From contig NZ_SJJZ01000002.1 of NCBI RefSeq assembly GCF_004331345.1, positions 62,001 to 126,000 on the forward strand: a stretch of DNA of 64,000 bases, written 5' to 3'. Positions 26,797 to 34,282 of this stretch are shown one piece after another. The position numbers and the translations under genes are program-made. Source of the DNA: Kribbella soli (GTDB taxonomy: Bacteria; Actinomycetota; Actinomycetes; Propionibacteriales; Kribbellaceae). How positions within the stretch are numbered: the stretch's first letter is position 1; every line of letters begins with the position of its first letter. The notes beneath the pieces are model-generated. The model saw only the letters and a list, made by a program, of their open reading frames with translations, was not told the origin of the DNA and ran no database searches.

Positions 26797-27222
26797 TTGG
26801 CATTCGCACGTTCGTTCAGCTGTGAACATTGCGGCGTAGAGGTCTCCCTCGACGCCCCCGGAACTACCCATCGCAATCATTGCCCGAGTTGCTTGTGGTC
26901 GCGTCACCTCGACCGCAACGTTCCGGGTGATCGCAAGGCCGACTGTGCCGGCGGCATGGAGCCGATCGCGGTCACGGTCCGCGGTGAGGGCCGCTGGGTC
27001 CTCATCCACCGGTGCACCAATTGCGGGCGTCTCCGCCTCAACAAGACCGCCGGTGACGACAACGTCCTGCTCCTGATGCGGCTGGCAGCTCTCCCGCTGA
27101 CCATGCCGTTCATCCCGTTCGCGGCCGAACCCGAGCCCGCGAGCAACGGCAACGGCAACCACTCCAAACCCCGTAAGCCTAGGGCTCGCAAGAACGCGAC
27201 CGGCGAGGCGAGACCGGCGTGA
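26797..27222 (+). CDS. RNHCP domain-containing protein
   Basis: A roughly 141-residue zinc-ribbon-like protein. The name-giving motif is seen in HRNHCPSCLWSRHLD, flanked by FSCEHCGVEVSL before and HRCTNCGRLRLNKTAGDD after, giving three CxxC pairs that probably bind zinc. Family members are small proteins of unknown role found in actinobacteria and other bacteria. The tail (NGNGNHSKPRKPRARKN) is basic and disordered. A TTG start at 26797, 9 nt after AAAGG, puts the cysteine domain at the N-terminus as in relatives; an upstream GTG (26728) would add 23 unrelated residues. The 3' end overlaps the convergent MFS gene by 44 nt. Confidence 0.75.
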   Translation: MAFARSFSCEHCGVEVSLDAPGTTHRNHCPSCLWSRHLDRNVPGDRKADCAGGMEPIAVTVRGEGRWVLIHRCTNCGRLRLNKTAGDDNVLLLMRLAALPLTMPFIPFAAEPEPASNGNGNHSKPRKPRARKNATGEARPA

Positions 27223-28441
27223 AGCGCGTAGGCAGGAAGTGGATGGCGGCAAGGGTGAGGCCTGCCAAGGTGCAGGCGGTGGCCGCGCTCAGGATGAGTG
27301 GGGTGTAGCCGATCGCGGTGACCAGGGCAGCCGCGCCCAGTGGGGCGACGGCGAAGGCGAGGGTGGTCGGCGTGCCGAGCAGGCCGGCGATCGTCGCGTA
27401 GCCCTGGTCGCCGTACCGGTCGAGAAGGATGGCCGGCTTGGCGATTGACGCGACCCCGAACCCGGGGCCGAACGCGATCAGGCAGCCGGCGGCGCCGGCC
27501 GTGCTGTGACCGGCGGCAGGCAGGATGGCCAGGGCGATGCCTTGGAGGGTGATGACGGCGGCGCTGATCGATGTCATCGGCAACCATCGGCGGAGGACGG
27601 AGACGGTGATCCGGCCGGTGACCGAGAGCAGGCCGAGCAGGCCGGCGAGGGTGGCGGCGGTGGTGGGAGAGTGTCCTAGCTTCGTGAGGTAGGTGACGAG
27701 GTGTACGCCGATGATCGCGAGGGCGACACTGTGGAGGACGAACACGACTGCGAGCAGCCAGAAGCCGGTGTCGCGAAGGACGCGGGCTGGTGAGGTGTGC
27801 GGTTCATGAGTTGCGCGGCGCGTGTTGTCTGGTCGAGTGCCACGCAGGGCGAGGAAATGCAGGGGGATGGTGGTGACGGCGAGTACGGCGGCCAGGACGA
27901 GGAGAGCGCGCCGCCAGCCGAGGGCATGGACGAGCTGGCCGGTCAGCGGAATGAAGATCGAGCTGGCGAATCCGGCCACGAGGGTGATGGCCAGGAGTGC
28001 GGCGGTACGGCGTCGTGGTTCGGTGACTGCGACGACGACGGCGAACGCGGGTGGGTAGAGCACCATCGCCGAGCCGATGCCGATGGCAACAAAGGCGGCG
28101 TACAGCTCGATCGTGTTCTCGGCCTGCGACCAGGCGAGGACGGCGACGCTGGCGATGACCGAGCCGAGGCTCATGACCCCGTGGCCGCCGCGGGCATCGA
28201 GCAGGCGGCCCACAGGCACGGCCAGGACGGCGCTGATGAGTGAGGCGAGGGTGAGGGCGCCGGTCGCGGCGGTGGGGGAGATGTGCAGGTCGTTGCGCAT
28301 CGGTTCGAGCAGGGCGCTGAACGCGTAGTACAGGACGCCGTAGCTGGCCGTGGTGGTGATCGCGAGCGCTGCGATGACTTCGCGTCGCAAGCCACCACGA
28401 CCCGACCCGGCAAGGCCGGTCGTGGTGGCGGGCGCAGACAT
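27179..28441 (-). CDS. MFS transporter linked to arsenic genes
   Basis: A 420-residue major-facilitator protein with 12 hydrophobic segments and the loop 2-3 motif GRLLDARGGHGVM. It starts MSAPATTTGLAGSGRGGLRREV. The ATG overlaps the stop of the flavin monooxygenase gene (TGATG), so the two are coupled and divergent from the arsR/arsC genes. Family knowledge: several MFS proteins (ArsJ, ArsK, others) export arsenicals; I do not see a GAPDH gene, which normally accompanies ArsJ, so a different substrate or type is likely. Export of an arsenic compound is inferred from context alone. Confidence 0.75.
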   Translation of the reverse strand: MSAPATTTGLAGSGRGGLRREVIAALAITTTASYGVLYYAFSALLEPMRNDLHISPTAATGALTLASLISAVLAVPVGRLLDARGGHGVMSLGSVIASVAVLAWSQAENTIELYAAFVAIGIGSAMVLYPPAFAVVVAVTEPRRRTAALLAITLVAGFASSIFIPLTGQLVHALGWRRALLVLAAVLAVTTIPLHFLALRGTRPDNTRRATHEPHTSPARVLRDTGFWLLAVVFVLHSVALAIIGVHLVTYLTKLGHSPTTAATLAGLLGLLSVTGRITVSVLRRWLPMTSISAAVITLQGIALAILPAAGHSTAGAAGCLIAFGPGFGVASIAKPAILLDRYGDQGYATIAGLLGTPTTLAFAVAPLGAAALVTAIGYTPLILSAATACTLAGLTLAAIHFLPTRFTPVSPRRSRSCEP

Positions 28442-29829
28442 CAGTTGCAGCAGCCGGATTGCTTGTCCTCGATCACGGTGAGCAGGCCGCCGCTGATACC
28501 GGTGGCCAGGCCGCGGCCGGTCGGTGCGGTGAGCTCGACGGCTTGCGGTGCGGGACCGCAGCAGCCGCCGGCTTCATCGGCGGATCCGCCGAACGCCAGG
28601 TTGGACGAGCAGACGCCGGTTTCGGGGAGGTCGAGCTGGACGTCGCGGGCGGCTTCCCAGTCGCCGGCGAGTGCGGCGACGACGGAGCGGGCCTGCTCGT
28701 ATCCGGTGGCGAGCAGGAAGGTCGGTGCGCGGCCGTAGGACTTCGCGCCGATCGCGTAGTAGCCCGGCTCAGGGTGGGCCAGTTCGTCGACTCCGTGCGG
28801 CGGGACTGTGCCGCAGGAGTGCTGGTTCGGGTCGATCAGCGGCGCGAGGGCGCGGGTGGAGCCGAGGACCGGGTCGAGGTCGAGCCGCAGTTCCGCGACG
28901 ACGTCGTGGTCCGGACGGAACCCGGTGGAGTTCACGACCGTGTCGGCGGTGACGGTCCGGTCGCCGGAGGTCAGTTCGATGCGTCCGTCCGACGTACCGA
29001 CGGACTCGACACGGAACGAGCTGACCAGCTCGACCTGTCCGGACTGCACGAGCTTCTTCAGGCGCGATCCGAGCGCACCGCGGGCAGGCAGTTCGTCGGC
29101 GTCGCCACCGCCGTACGTGCGAGCCTGGTCGGTGCCGCGGACAACCCACACGATCTCGGTTCCGGGCACCTCCTCCGCGAGCCGACCGAGGTCCAGCAGG
29201 GTGGTCGCGGCGGAATGACCGGCGCCGACAACGGCGGTCCGGCGTCCGGCGTAGCGGTCGCGATGAGCGCCGAGTACGTCGGGCAGCGCGTGAGCGATGT
29301 GCTCCGCTGCGGAGGCCTCGCCGCGGGCCGGGATGCCGGAGCCGCCGAGGACGTTCGGCTTGCGCCAGGTGCCGGAGGCGTCGACCACCGACGACGCGAG
29401 CAGTTCGGTGCCGTCGGCGAGCCGGACGAGGAACGGTGCGTCCTCACGTCCGGCGGTGCGGATCCGGTCGAATCCGACGCGGGTGATCGCGACGACTTCA
29501 GCGTCGTACCGGATCTTGTCGTTGAGCTGCGGGAGCTTCGTGAGTGGTTCGAGGTAGGCGTCGATGAGGTCGCCGCCGGTCGGCAGCGTGCCGAGGTCCG
29601 GTGCGCTCCAGCCGTTGGCCTCGAGCAGCCGGCGTGCCGCGCTGTCGAGGTCGTAGCGCCATGGACTGAACAGCTTCACATGTCGCCATTCCCCGATCGC
29701 CGCCGCGACGCCCGGACCGGATTCCAGTACGACGAAGCCCAGTCCACGTTCGGCCAGATGCGCCGCCGCTGCCAGTCCGACCGGACCGGCCCCGATGACC
29801 ACCACGGGCGCCGTTTGATGCTCGCTCAC
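28441..29829 (-). CDS. ArsO-like flavin-dependent monooxygenase with cysteine-rich tail
   Basis: A 462-residue FAD/NAD(P)H oxidoreductase. FAD-binding VVVIGAGPVGLAAAAHLAE at the N-terminus, a second Rossmann motif TAVVGAGHSAATTLLDLG near residue 200 and the C-terminal FAD strand region YYAIGAKSYGRAPTF place it with flavin monooxygenases of the ArsO type seen in actinobacterial ars islands. The last 60 residues add cysteines: GVCSSNLAFGG, EAGGCCGPAP and a terminal SGCCN, which could hold As(III) thiols. Starts at ATG 29829; an operator-like site lies 20 bp upstream. The exact reaction (oxidation of trivalent arsenicals or other) is not established here. Confidence 0.78.
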   Translation of the reverse strand: MSEHQTAPVVVIGAGPVGLAAAAHLAERGLGFVVLESGPGVAAAIGEWRHVKLFSPWRYDLDSAARRLLEANGWSAPDLGTLPTGGDLIDAYLEPLTKLPQLNDKIRYDAEVVAITRVGFDRIRTAGREDAPFLVRLADGTELLASSVVDASGTWRKPNVLGGSGIPARGEASAAEHIAHALPDVLGAHRDRYAGRRTAVVGAGHSAATTLLDLGRLAEEVPGTEIVWVVRGTDQARTYGGGDADELPARGALGSRLKKLVQSGQVELVSSFRVESVGTSDGRIELTSGDRTVTADTVVNSTGFRPDHDVVAELRLDLDPVLGSTRALAPLIDPNQHSCGTVPPHGVDELAHPEPGYYAIGAKSYGRAPTFLLATGYEQARSVVAALAGDWEAARDVQLDLPETGVCSSNLAFGGSADEAGGCCGPAPQAVELTAPTGRGLATGISGGLLTVIEDKQSGCCN

Positions 29830-29849
29830 GATCCACTCCCTGTCTTGAA

Positions 29850-29863
29850 GATCATCTAATCAA
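29850..29863. promoter_or_regulatory. ArsR operator candidate 1
   Basis: GATCAT followed by 4 nt and TCAA, within the wider inverted repeat TTGA (29845-29848) and TCAA (29860-29863). The same GATCAT-N4-TCAA arrangement recurs at 30307-30320 before the second ArsR gene. It lies between the divergent monooxygenase and arsR genes, where one repressor could control both. Confidence 0.5.
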
Positions 29864-29909
29864 CGACACCCACCTTGCCTCCTGATTCGACAACAGTCAA
29901 GATAGAAGT

Positions 29910-30278
29910 ATGTCGAAACAGGAGATCACTCTGACGCCGGTCTCCGGCGGTGCCTGCTGTACGCCGATCTCCGACGCGGCACTCGATCCGGCCGCCGCCG
30001 CCGAAGGGGCCGGGGTGTTCAAGGCGCTCGCCGACCCGATCCGGCTGCGCCTGTTGTCGATGATCACGTCGGCCGGCGGTGAGATCTGCGTGTGCGACCT
30101 GACGCCACAGTTCGCGGTCAGCGGTCCGACGATCTCGCACCACCTGAAGGTGCTCCGCGAGGCCGGACTGGTCGACTGCGAACGCCGCGGGACCTGGGTC
30201 TACTACTGGTCCGTGCCACAACGTCTGGAGTGGATCGCCACCCTCATCACGACGCCAGTGCCGGCGCCGCTGAGCTGA
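29910..30278 (+). CDS. arsR: ArsR-family arsenical-responsive repressor
   Basis: A 122-residue winged-helix repressor. The HTH region reads VFKALADPIRLRLLSMI, then ICVCDLTPQFAVSGPTISHHLKVL. The CVCDL motif in helix 3 is the classical ArsR metalloid site, and an extra vicinal pair (GGACCTP) near residue 16 resembles ArsR variants that use N-terminal cysteines for As(III). ATG 29910 starts MSKQEITLTPVSGG. The gene heads the plus-strand ars cluster. Without metalloid it should repress both divergent transcripts; As(III) would release it. Confidence 0.92.
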   Translation: MSKQEITLTPVSGGACCTPISDAALDPAAAAEGAGVFKALADPIRLRLLSMITSAGGEICVCDLTPQFAVSGPTISHHLKVLREAGLVDCERRGTWVYYWSVPQRLEWIATLITTPVPAPLS

Positions 30279-30300
30279 TCGGCTTGACGCCCTGAATTAG

Positions 30301-30316
30301 CTCAGTGATCATTGAG
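30301..30316. promoter_or_regulatory. ArsR operator candidate 2
   Basis: CTCAGTGATCATTGAG is a palindrome with one mismatched base pair, ending 3 nt before the ATG at 30320. Together with the following TCAA it contains the same GATCAT-N4-TCAA element as site 29850-29863. It overlaps an alternative GTG start at 30305, making that start unlikely. Confidence 0.6.
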
Positions 30317-30319
30317 TCA

Positions 30320-30991
30320 ATGAACGCTGAGAGATCTACCCACGTGGAGCGGGCCCGGATTCATGCGGCGCTCGGTGATCCGGCGCGGCTCGCGATCGTG
30401 GACACCCTGGTGGCCGGTGACGCGGCGCCGGGTGAGCTCGGCGCGGCGCTGGAGTTGCCGACGAACCTGGTCGCCCACCACCTGAAGGTCCTGGAAGCGG
30501 CCGGTGTCGTCGCGCGCACGCGGTCCGAGGGCGACAGGCGCCGTACCTATGTGCGGCTCCGCCCTGAGGCGCTGGCGTCGATCACGACACCCGGGCTGAC
30601 CGGCGCGGAGCGAGTGGTGTTCGTGTGCACGCAGAACTCGGCGCGTTCCCAGTTGGCCGCGGCGATCTGGTCGCGGCGCAGTCGGGTCCCGGCGTTGTCC
30701 GCGGGCACGCAGCCGGCGGAGCGTGTGCATCCGCGAGCCGTGAAGATCGCCCGGCGGCACGGCCTGGACCCGGCCGCGTGGCGCACAGCCCGGCTGCGAG
30801 ACGTCGTACGGCGTGACGATCTGCTGATCGCGGTGTGCGACAACGCGTACGAACAGCTCGAGCACGAAACCCGGTTGCACTGGTCGATCCCCGACCCGGC
30901 CCCGGCCGACACCGACGCGTCCTTCGAAGCCGCCTATACCGAACTCACCGACCGGATCGACCGGCTGGTGGTTGCGGTGGGCAAGGGATGA
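30320..30991 (+). CDS. ArsR - ArsC (low-molecular-weight phosphatase) fusion protein
   Basis: A 223-residue fusion. Residues 1-95 form an ArsR-like winged helix (IHAALGDPARLAIVDTL; LPTNLVAHHLKVLEAAGVV; RRTYVRL) without the CxC metalloid motif. Residues about 98-223 form a low-molecular-weight-phosphatase-type arsenate reductase: P-loop VFVCTQNSARSQLAAA (CX5R) and the LSAGTQPAERVHPRAV region. Family knowledge: such fusions are known in actinobacterial ars operons. ATG at 30320 is chosen; it follows a palindrome directly and has no good ribosome-binding site, so the mRNA may be leaderless. Overlaps the aquaporin gene by 4 nt. Confidence 0.85.
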   Translation: MNAERSTHVERARIHAALGDPARLAIVDTLVAGDAAPGELGAALELPTNLVAHHLKVLEAAGVVARTRSEGDRRRTYVRLRPEALASITTPGLTGAERVVFVCTQNSARSQLAAAIWSRRSRVPALSAGTQPAERVHPRAVKIARRHGLDPAAWRTARLRDVVRRDDLLIAVCDNAYEQLEHETRLHWSIPDPAPADTDASFEAAYTELTDRIDRLVVAVGKG

Positions 30992-31722
30992 GCCGGGTGT
31001 TGTGGCGGCGGGTTGTTGCGGAGGGGCTTGGGACCGGGTTGCTGGTGACGGTTGTCGTCGGTTCGGGGATCGCGGCCGCCAAGCTCTCACCCGGCGACAC
31101 CGGGCTGCAGTTGCTGGAGAATTCGTTCGCGACCGCGCTCGGGCTGACTGTTCTGATCCTGATGTTCGGACCGGTGTCCGGTGCGCATTTCAACCCGGTC
31201 GTGTCGGTCGCCGATTGGTGGCTCGGCCGGCGAAACGGTGACGGCCTGAGTCTGCGGGATTTGTCTGCGTACGTCGCCGCGCAGGTCGTCGGCGCGGTCG
31301 CGGGCGCGGTGCTGGCCAACGTGATGTTCGGTCAGGCTGCGGTGTCGTGGTCGACGACGCACCGCTCCGCCGGGCACTTGTGGATCGGAGAGGCGGTCGC
31401 CACCGCAGGGCTGATCCTGCTGATCTTCTCGCTCGTCCGGTCCGGTCGCGCTGCTGTCGCACCTGCCGCTGTCGGTGCGTATATCGGCGCGGCCTACTGG
31501 TTCACCTCGTCGACGTCGTTCGCGAACCCAGCCGTGACCATCGGCCGCGCGTTCAGCGACACCTTCGCCGGGATCGCACCTGGTTCCGTTCCGGGTTTCG
31601 TGTTCTTCCAGGTGATCGGCGCGCTGGTCGGCGCCGGCCTGGTCGTCGTGCTCTACCCCGACCCAAGCGACTCCACGGAGGAGCTCGCCGTACCCCAAAC
31701 CGACTCTGGAGTTGCGTCGTGA
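30988..31722 (+). CDS. MIP-family aquaglyceroporin of the ars cluster
   Basis: A 244-residue channel with six helices and the two half-helix motifs: GAHFNPVVS (NPV in place of NPA) and SFANPAVTIGRAFSDTFAGI (canonical NPA plus Arg of the selectivity filter region). MIP channels in ars operons (AqpS) let arsenite leave down its gradient after arsenate reduction. ATG 30988 overlaps the stop of the fusion gene; its own stop overlaps the arsC start (GTGA). Role in arsenite efflux is inferred from context; no ArsB or Acr3 pump is present in the cluster. Confidence 0.9.
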   Translation: MSRVLWRRVVAEGLGTGLLVTVVVGSGIAAAKLSPGDTGLQLLENSFATALGLTVLILMFGPVSGAHFNPVVSVADWWLGRRNGDGLSLRDLSAYVAAQVVGAVAGAVLANVMFGQAAVSWSTTHRSAGHLWIGEAVATAGLILLIFSLVRSGRAAVAPAAVGAYIGAAYWFTSSTSFANPAVTIGRAFSDTFAGIAPGSVPGFVFFQVIGALVGAGLVVVLYPDPSDSTEELAVPQTDSGVAS

Positions 31723-32117
31723 GCAAGCCTGTCGTCCTGTTCGTCTGCGTTCACAACGCGGGCCGCTCGCAAATGGCTGCCGGGTGGCTACGGCAGCTGG
31801 CCGGCGACAGCGTGGAGGTCCGCTCGGCCGGATCCGAACCGCGCGACCGGATCAACCCGACCGCGGTCGAGGCGATGCGCGAGGTCGGCATCGACATCAC
31901 CGGGAACGTCCCTCAAGTGCTGCAGACCGAGGACGTCCGTGCCAGCGATGTGGTGATCACCATGGGTTGCGGCGACGCCTGCCCGATCTTCCCCGGTAAA
32001 CGCTACGAGGACTGGGAACTCACCGACCCCGCCGGACAGCCGATCGAGATCGTCCGCGAGGTCCGCGACGAGATCCGCACCCGCATCGAGAAACTTGTCG
32101 CGGAACTCCAAGCCTGA
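31719..32117 (+). CDS. arsC: Arsenate reductase ArsC, LMW phosphatase type
   Basis: A 132-residue enzyme reducing arsenate to arsenite. The P-loop CVHNAGRSQMAA carries the nucleophilic Cys; EVRSAGSEPRDRINPTAVEAM and ITMGCGDACPIFPGKRYEDW contain the additional cysteines of the relay, followed by the catalytic Asp region DWELTDPAGQP. This is the type found in actinobacteria and Bacillus (thioredoxin or mycothiol-linked). GTG 31719 overlaps the aquaporin stop. Last gene of the plus-strand ars transcript, with 6 bp to a convergent VOC gene. Confidence 0.95.
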   Translation: MSKPVVLFVCVHNAGRSQMAAGWLRQLAGDSVEVRSAGSEPRDRINPTAVEAMREVGIDITGNVPQVLQTEDVRASDVVITMGCGDACPIFPGKRYEDWELTDPAGQPIEIVREVRDEIRTRIEKLVAELQA

Positions 32118-32123
32118 CGGCTC

Positions 32124-32861
32124 TCACCTGGGAGTGAGGAGGCAGAACTCGTTGTTCTCGGGGTCTGCCAGGACGGTCCAGGGGACGTCGCCTTGGCCGA
32201 TGTCGAGGTCGGTGGCGCCGAGAGAACGCAGTCGGTCCGCCTCGGCCGCGTGGTCGTCGGTGGGGTACGGGCGGAGGTCGAGATGGATGCGGTCCAGCAC
32301 GGTCTTCGGGTCGGAGGTGCGGATGAACTCGAGGTACGGCCCGACGCCCTTGGCGGAACGCAGTACGGCGGACTCATCGCCGACGTCGTGGAGGGTCCAG
32401 TCCATCGCCGACGACCAGAACCGCGCCATGGCTCGCGGGTCCGCGCAGTCCACGACGACTGCGGCGATCGGACCGGTGTCGCTGTAGATCGGCCGAGGCT
32501 CCAGCACGCAGAACTCGTTGCCCTCCGGGTCGGCGAGGACCGTCCACGGAACGTTGCCCTGGCCGATGTCGGCGGGCGTTGCGCCGAGGCTCTGGAGGCG
32601 CTCGATCAGCTCCGCCTGGTGCGCCGCGGAGGTGGTGGCGAGGTCGACGTGTACACGGTTCTTCACCGTCTTGGGCAACGGGATGGGAATGAGGTCGATG
32701 CAGACGGCGCTCGGGTCGGGATAGTTGAAGCCCTCGGGCTCGAGGTTCGTTTCCTCGGCGTTGTCGGCGGTCAGATCCCAGCCGAGCGCCTCCGCCCAGA
32801 ACCTGCCGAGAGCGGAGCTGTCGTGAGCCTTCATCGAGATCTGTACCAACCGCGTCGCCAT
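32124..32861 (-). CDS. Tandem VOC (glyoxalase/bleomycin-resistance-like) domain protein
   Basis: A 245-residue protein made of two VOC domains with repeated features: ALGRFWAEALGWD and MARFWSSAMDWT near the start of each, RVHVDLATT / RIHLDLRPY in the middle, and near-identical ends VPWTVLADPEGNEFCVLEP and VPWTVLADPENNEFCLL. ATG 32861 gives MATRLVQISMKAHDSS; longer frames are shadows. VOC proteins bind metals and small molecules (detoxification enzymes, resistance proteins); the function here is unknown. The domains are clearly a tandem duplication. Convergent with arsC. Confidence 0.85.
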   Translation of the reverse strand: MATRLVQISMKAHDSSALGRFWAEALGWDLTADNAEETNLEPEGFNYPDPSAVCIDLIPIPLPKTVKNRVHVDLATTSAAHQAELIERLQSLGATPADIGQGNVPWTVLADPEGNEFCVLEPRPIYSDTGPIAAVVVDCADPRAMARFWSSAMDWTLHDVGDESAVLRSAKGVGPYLEFIRTSDPKTVLDRIHLDLRPYPTDDHAAEADRLRSLGATDLDIGQGDVPWTVLADPENNEFCLLTPR

Positions 32862-32917
32862 GCCGCCGATCCTAGGCCAGGCTGCCTCCCACACACCTCG
32901 GGAGGCAGCCTGGTCGA

Positions 32918-33463
32918 TCAGGCGGTGAGGAGGTCGGCGAGGGTCGTCCGGGCTCGCGACACCCGGGAGCGGACGGTGCCGATCGGGCAGCCGAGCCGGG
33001 CGGCCGTCTGGGCGTAGGGCACGCCGGCGAGCTGGGTGAGGACGAAGACCTCGCGGCGATCGCCGGGGATCTTGTCGAGCAGGTCGGTCAGGGCGATGCC
33101 GTCCTCGAAGCCGGGGAGGTCCCGCGGCTGGCTCTGTTCGGCCGCGCGCTGCCAGTCGTGTTCGGAGATCCGCGGGCGTGCGGCCTTGCGGCGCAGGTCG
33201 TCGGCGACGGTACGCCGGGCGATGGACAGCAGCCACGTCCGCGCCGACGACCGTCCCTCGAACCGGTGCAGGCTTTGCAGCGCCCGCAGGAACGTTTCCT
33301 GGGTGAGGTCGTCGGCCGAGTGCGGATCGGCGCTCAGGTGTGCGACATAGCGCCGTACGTCGTGGTGCAGCGCGCGGACGAAGTTGTCGAGGGCAACGAG
33401 ATCACCGTTGCGTGCGGCGATCGCCAACTGTGTCGATCGGTCGTCGATCAAGGCAGAAGCCAT
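32918..33463 (-). CDS. ECF RNA polymerase sigma factor (SigC-like)
   Basis: A 181-residue sigma-70 family protein. Region 2 shows LVALDNFVRALHHDVRRYV and ADDLTQETFLRALQSL with FEGRSSARTWLLSIARR; region 4 shows IPGDRREVFVLTQLAGVPYAQTA and GCPIGTVRSRVSRAR. ATG 33463 follows AGAAGGAC. Resembles mycobacterial SigC by sequence style; this is from memory. The gene upstream on the same strand encodes a small membrane protein without anti-sigma features, and a PepSY membrane protein is divergent, so this looks like a metal- or redox-related envelope cluster under its own sigma factor (inference). Confidence 0.85.
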   Translation of the reverse strand: MASALIDDRSTQLAIAARNGDLVALDNFVRALHHDVRRYVAHLSADPHSADDLTQETFLRALQSLHRFEGRSSARTWLLSIARRTVADDLRRKAARPRISEHDWQRAAEQSQPRDLPGFEDGIALTDLLDKIPGDRREVFVLTQLAGVPYAQTAARLGCPIGTVRSRVSRARTTLADLLTA

Positions 33464-33544
33464 GGATTGAGTCCTTCTGAAGATCCGGCGGCGCGTGGGA
33501 ACGCGACGCCGGTGAGCGGAGGCCTGCCGGATGGCATGGCGGAT

Positions 33545-33567
33545 CCCCGGACGGCGAACGCCCGGGG
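33545..33567 (-). terminator. GC-rich hairpin between membrane-protein and sigma-factor genes
   Basis: CCCCGG (33545-33550) pairs with CCGGGG (33562-33567) across an 11-nt loop. It lies 12 bp after the stop of the upstream gene on the minus strand. No U-tract follows, so a terminator or attenuator role is only possible. Confidence 0.3.
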
Positions 33568-33579
33568 CGGATCGTGCTG

Positions 33580-34149
33580 TCAGAAAGCAGCGATTCCGCT
33601 CGGTGGACCTCTGGAGGTGATGGCGTGAACAAGCAGCAGGTCGTCGTACGGCGTGGGGGAGTGAGCGGGCCGGAGGCGTGGCCGGTGCGCGGTGACCTGT
33701 GGACGCGCGAACGGCCGCAACGGCAGCAGGATCAGGCGGGCGACGGATCGCAGTACGGCGAACGCCGCCCGCTCCCCGTACGCGAGCCACAGACCGCACA
33801 GGAGCGCCGCAAGCAGGTGGGCGCCGAGCATGCCGAGTGACGACGTACCGGTCATGTGATGGCCCGCGCCGGTGTGCATCGCGTGCGGGATCGCCATCGA
33901 CTGCGCGAGCGAGAACACCAGGTGCAGCGCGCCCTGCGCCACCAGCGTGCTCAGGACGACGAACGGTACGCCGCGCTCCCGGTCGGCGACGATCCACGCG
34001 GTGCCGCCGATCCAGCCGAAGCCCATCGGTATCGCCCACCACGGGAGAACCGCGCCGGACATCAGGACGTGCCCGAGGGCGGCGAGCAGCACGCAGGTGA
34101 CCGCGAACATCGCGGCCCGCGTCCCTCGAAACCCCCAGGTCTGCTGCAT
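33580..34149 (-). CDS. Small multi-pass membrane protein
   Basis: A 189-residue protein with about four hydrophobic segments (AAMFAVTCVLLAALGHVLMSG; WAIPMGFGWIGGTAWIVA; VVLSTLVAQGALHLVFSLAQ; GMLGAHLLAALLCGLWLAYG) and a histidine/methionine-rich loop (PHAMHTGAGHHMTGTSS) that could bind copper. ATG 34149 starts MQQTWGFRGTRAAM. A basic proline-rich tail follows the last helix. Neighbour of a sigma factor and divergent PepSY gene, an arrangement seen around copper/CopC-like loci in actinobacteria. Function unknown. Confidence 0.65.
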   Translation of the reverse strand: MQQTWGFRGTRAAMFAVTCVLLAALGHVLMSGAVLPWWAIPMGFGWIGGTAWIVADRERGVPFVVLSTLVAQGALHLVFSLAQSMAIPHAMHTGAGHHMTGTSSLGMLGAHLLAALLCGLWLAYGERAAFAVLRSVARLILLPLRPFARPQVTAHRPRLRPAHSPTPYDDLLLVHAITSRGPPSGIAAF

Positions 34150-34282
34150 GGCCGAACCATGGTCGCATCCCGCTCGGACAGGCCCTCCGGCCGCATCTGT
34201 GTCGCACGCCACATCGGACGGGTGGAACTGATCGCTCGGGCCAACCGACTCCTGTTGTGGACCGTGCGGAGAAGGAGTGGAC

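Noticed and set aside
27179..28441. Assigning the MFS gene as arsJ
   Set aside because: ArsJ works with a dedicated GAPDH gene, which is absent; only an arsenic-linked MFS role is supportable.
29886..29917. TTCGACA / TGTCGAA inverted repeat around the arsR start
   Set aside because: The right arm is inside the first codons and the spacer is 18 bp; it is not shared with the second operator, unlike the GATCAT-N4-TCAA element.
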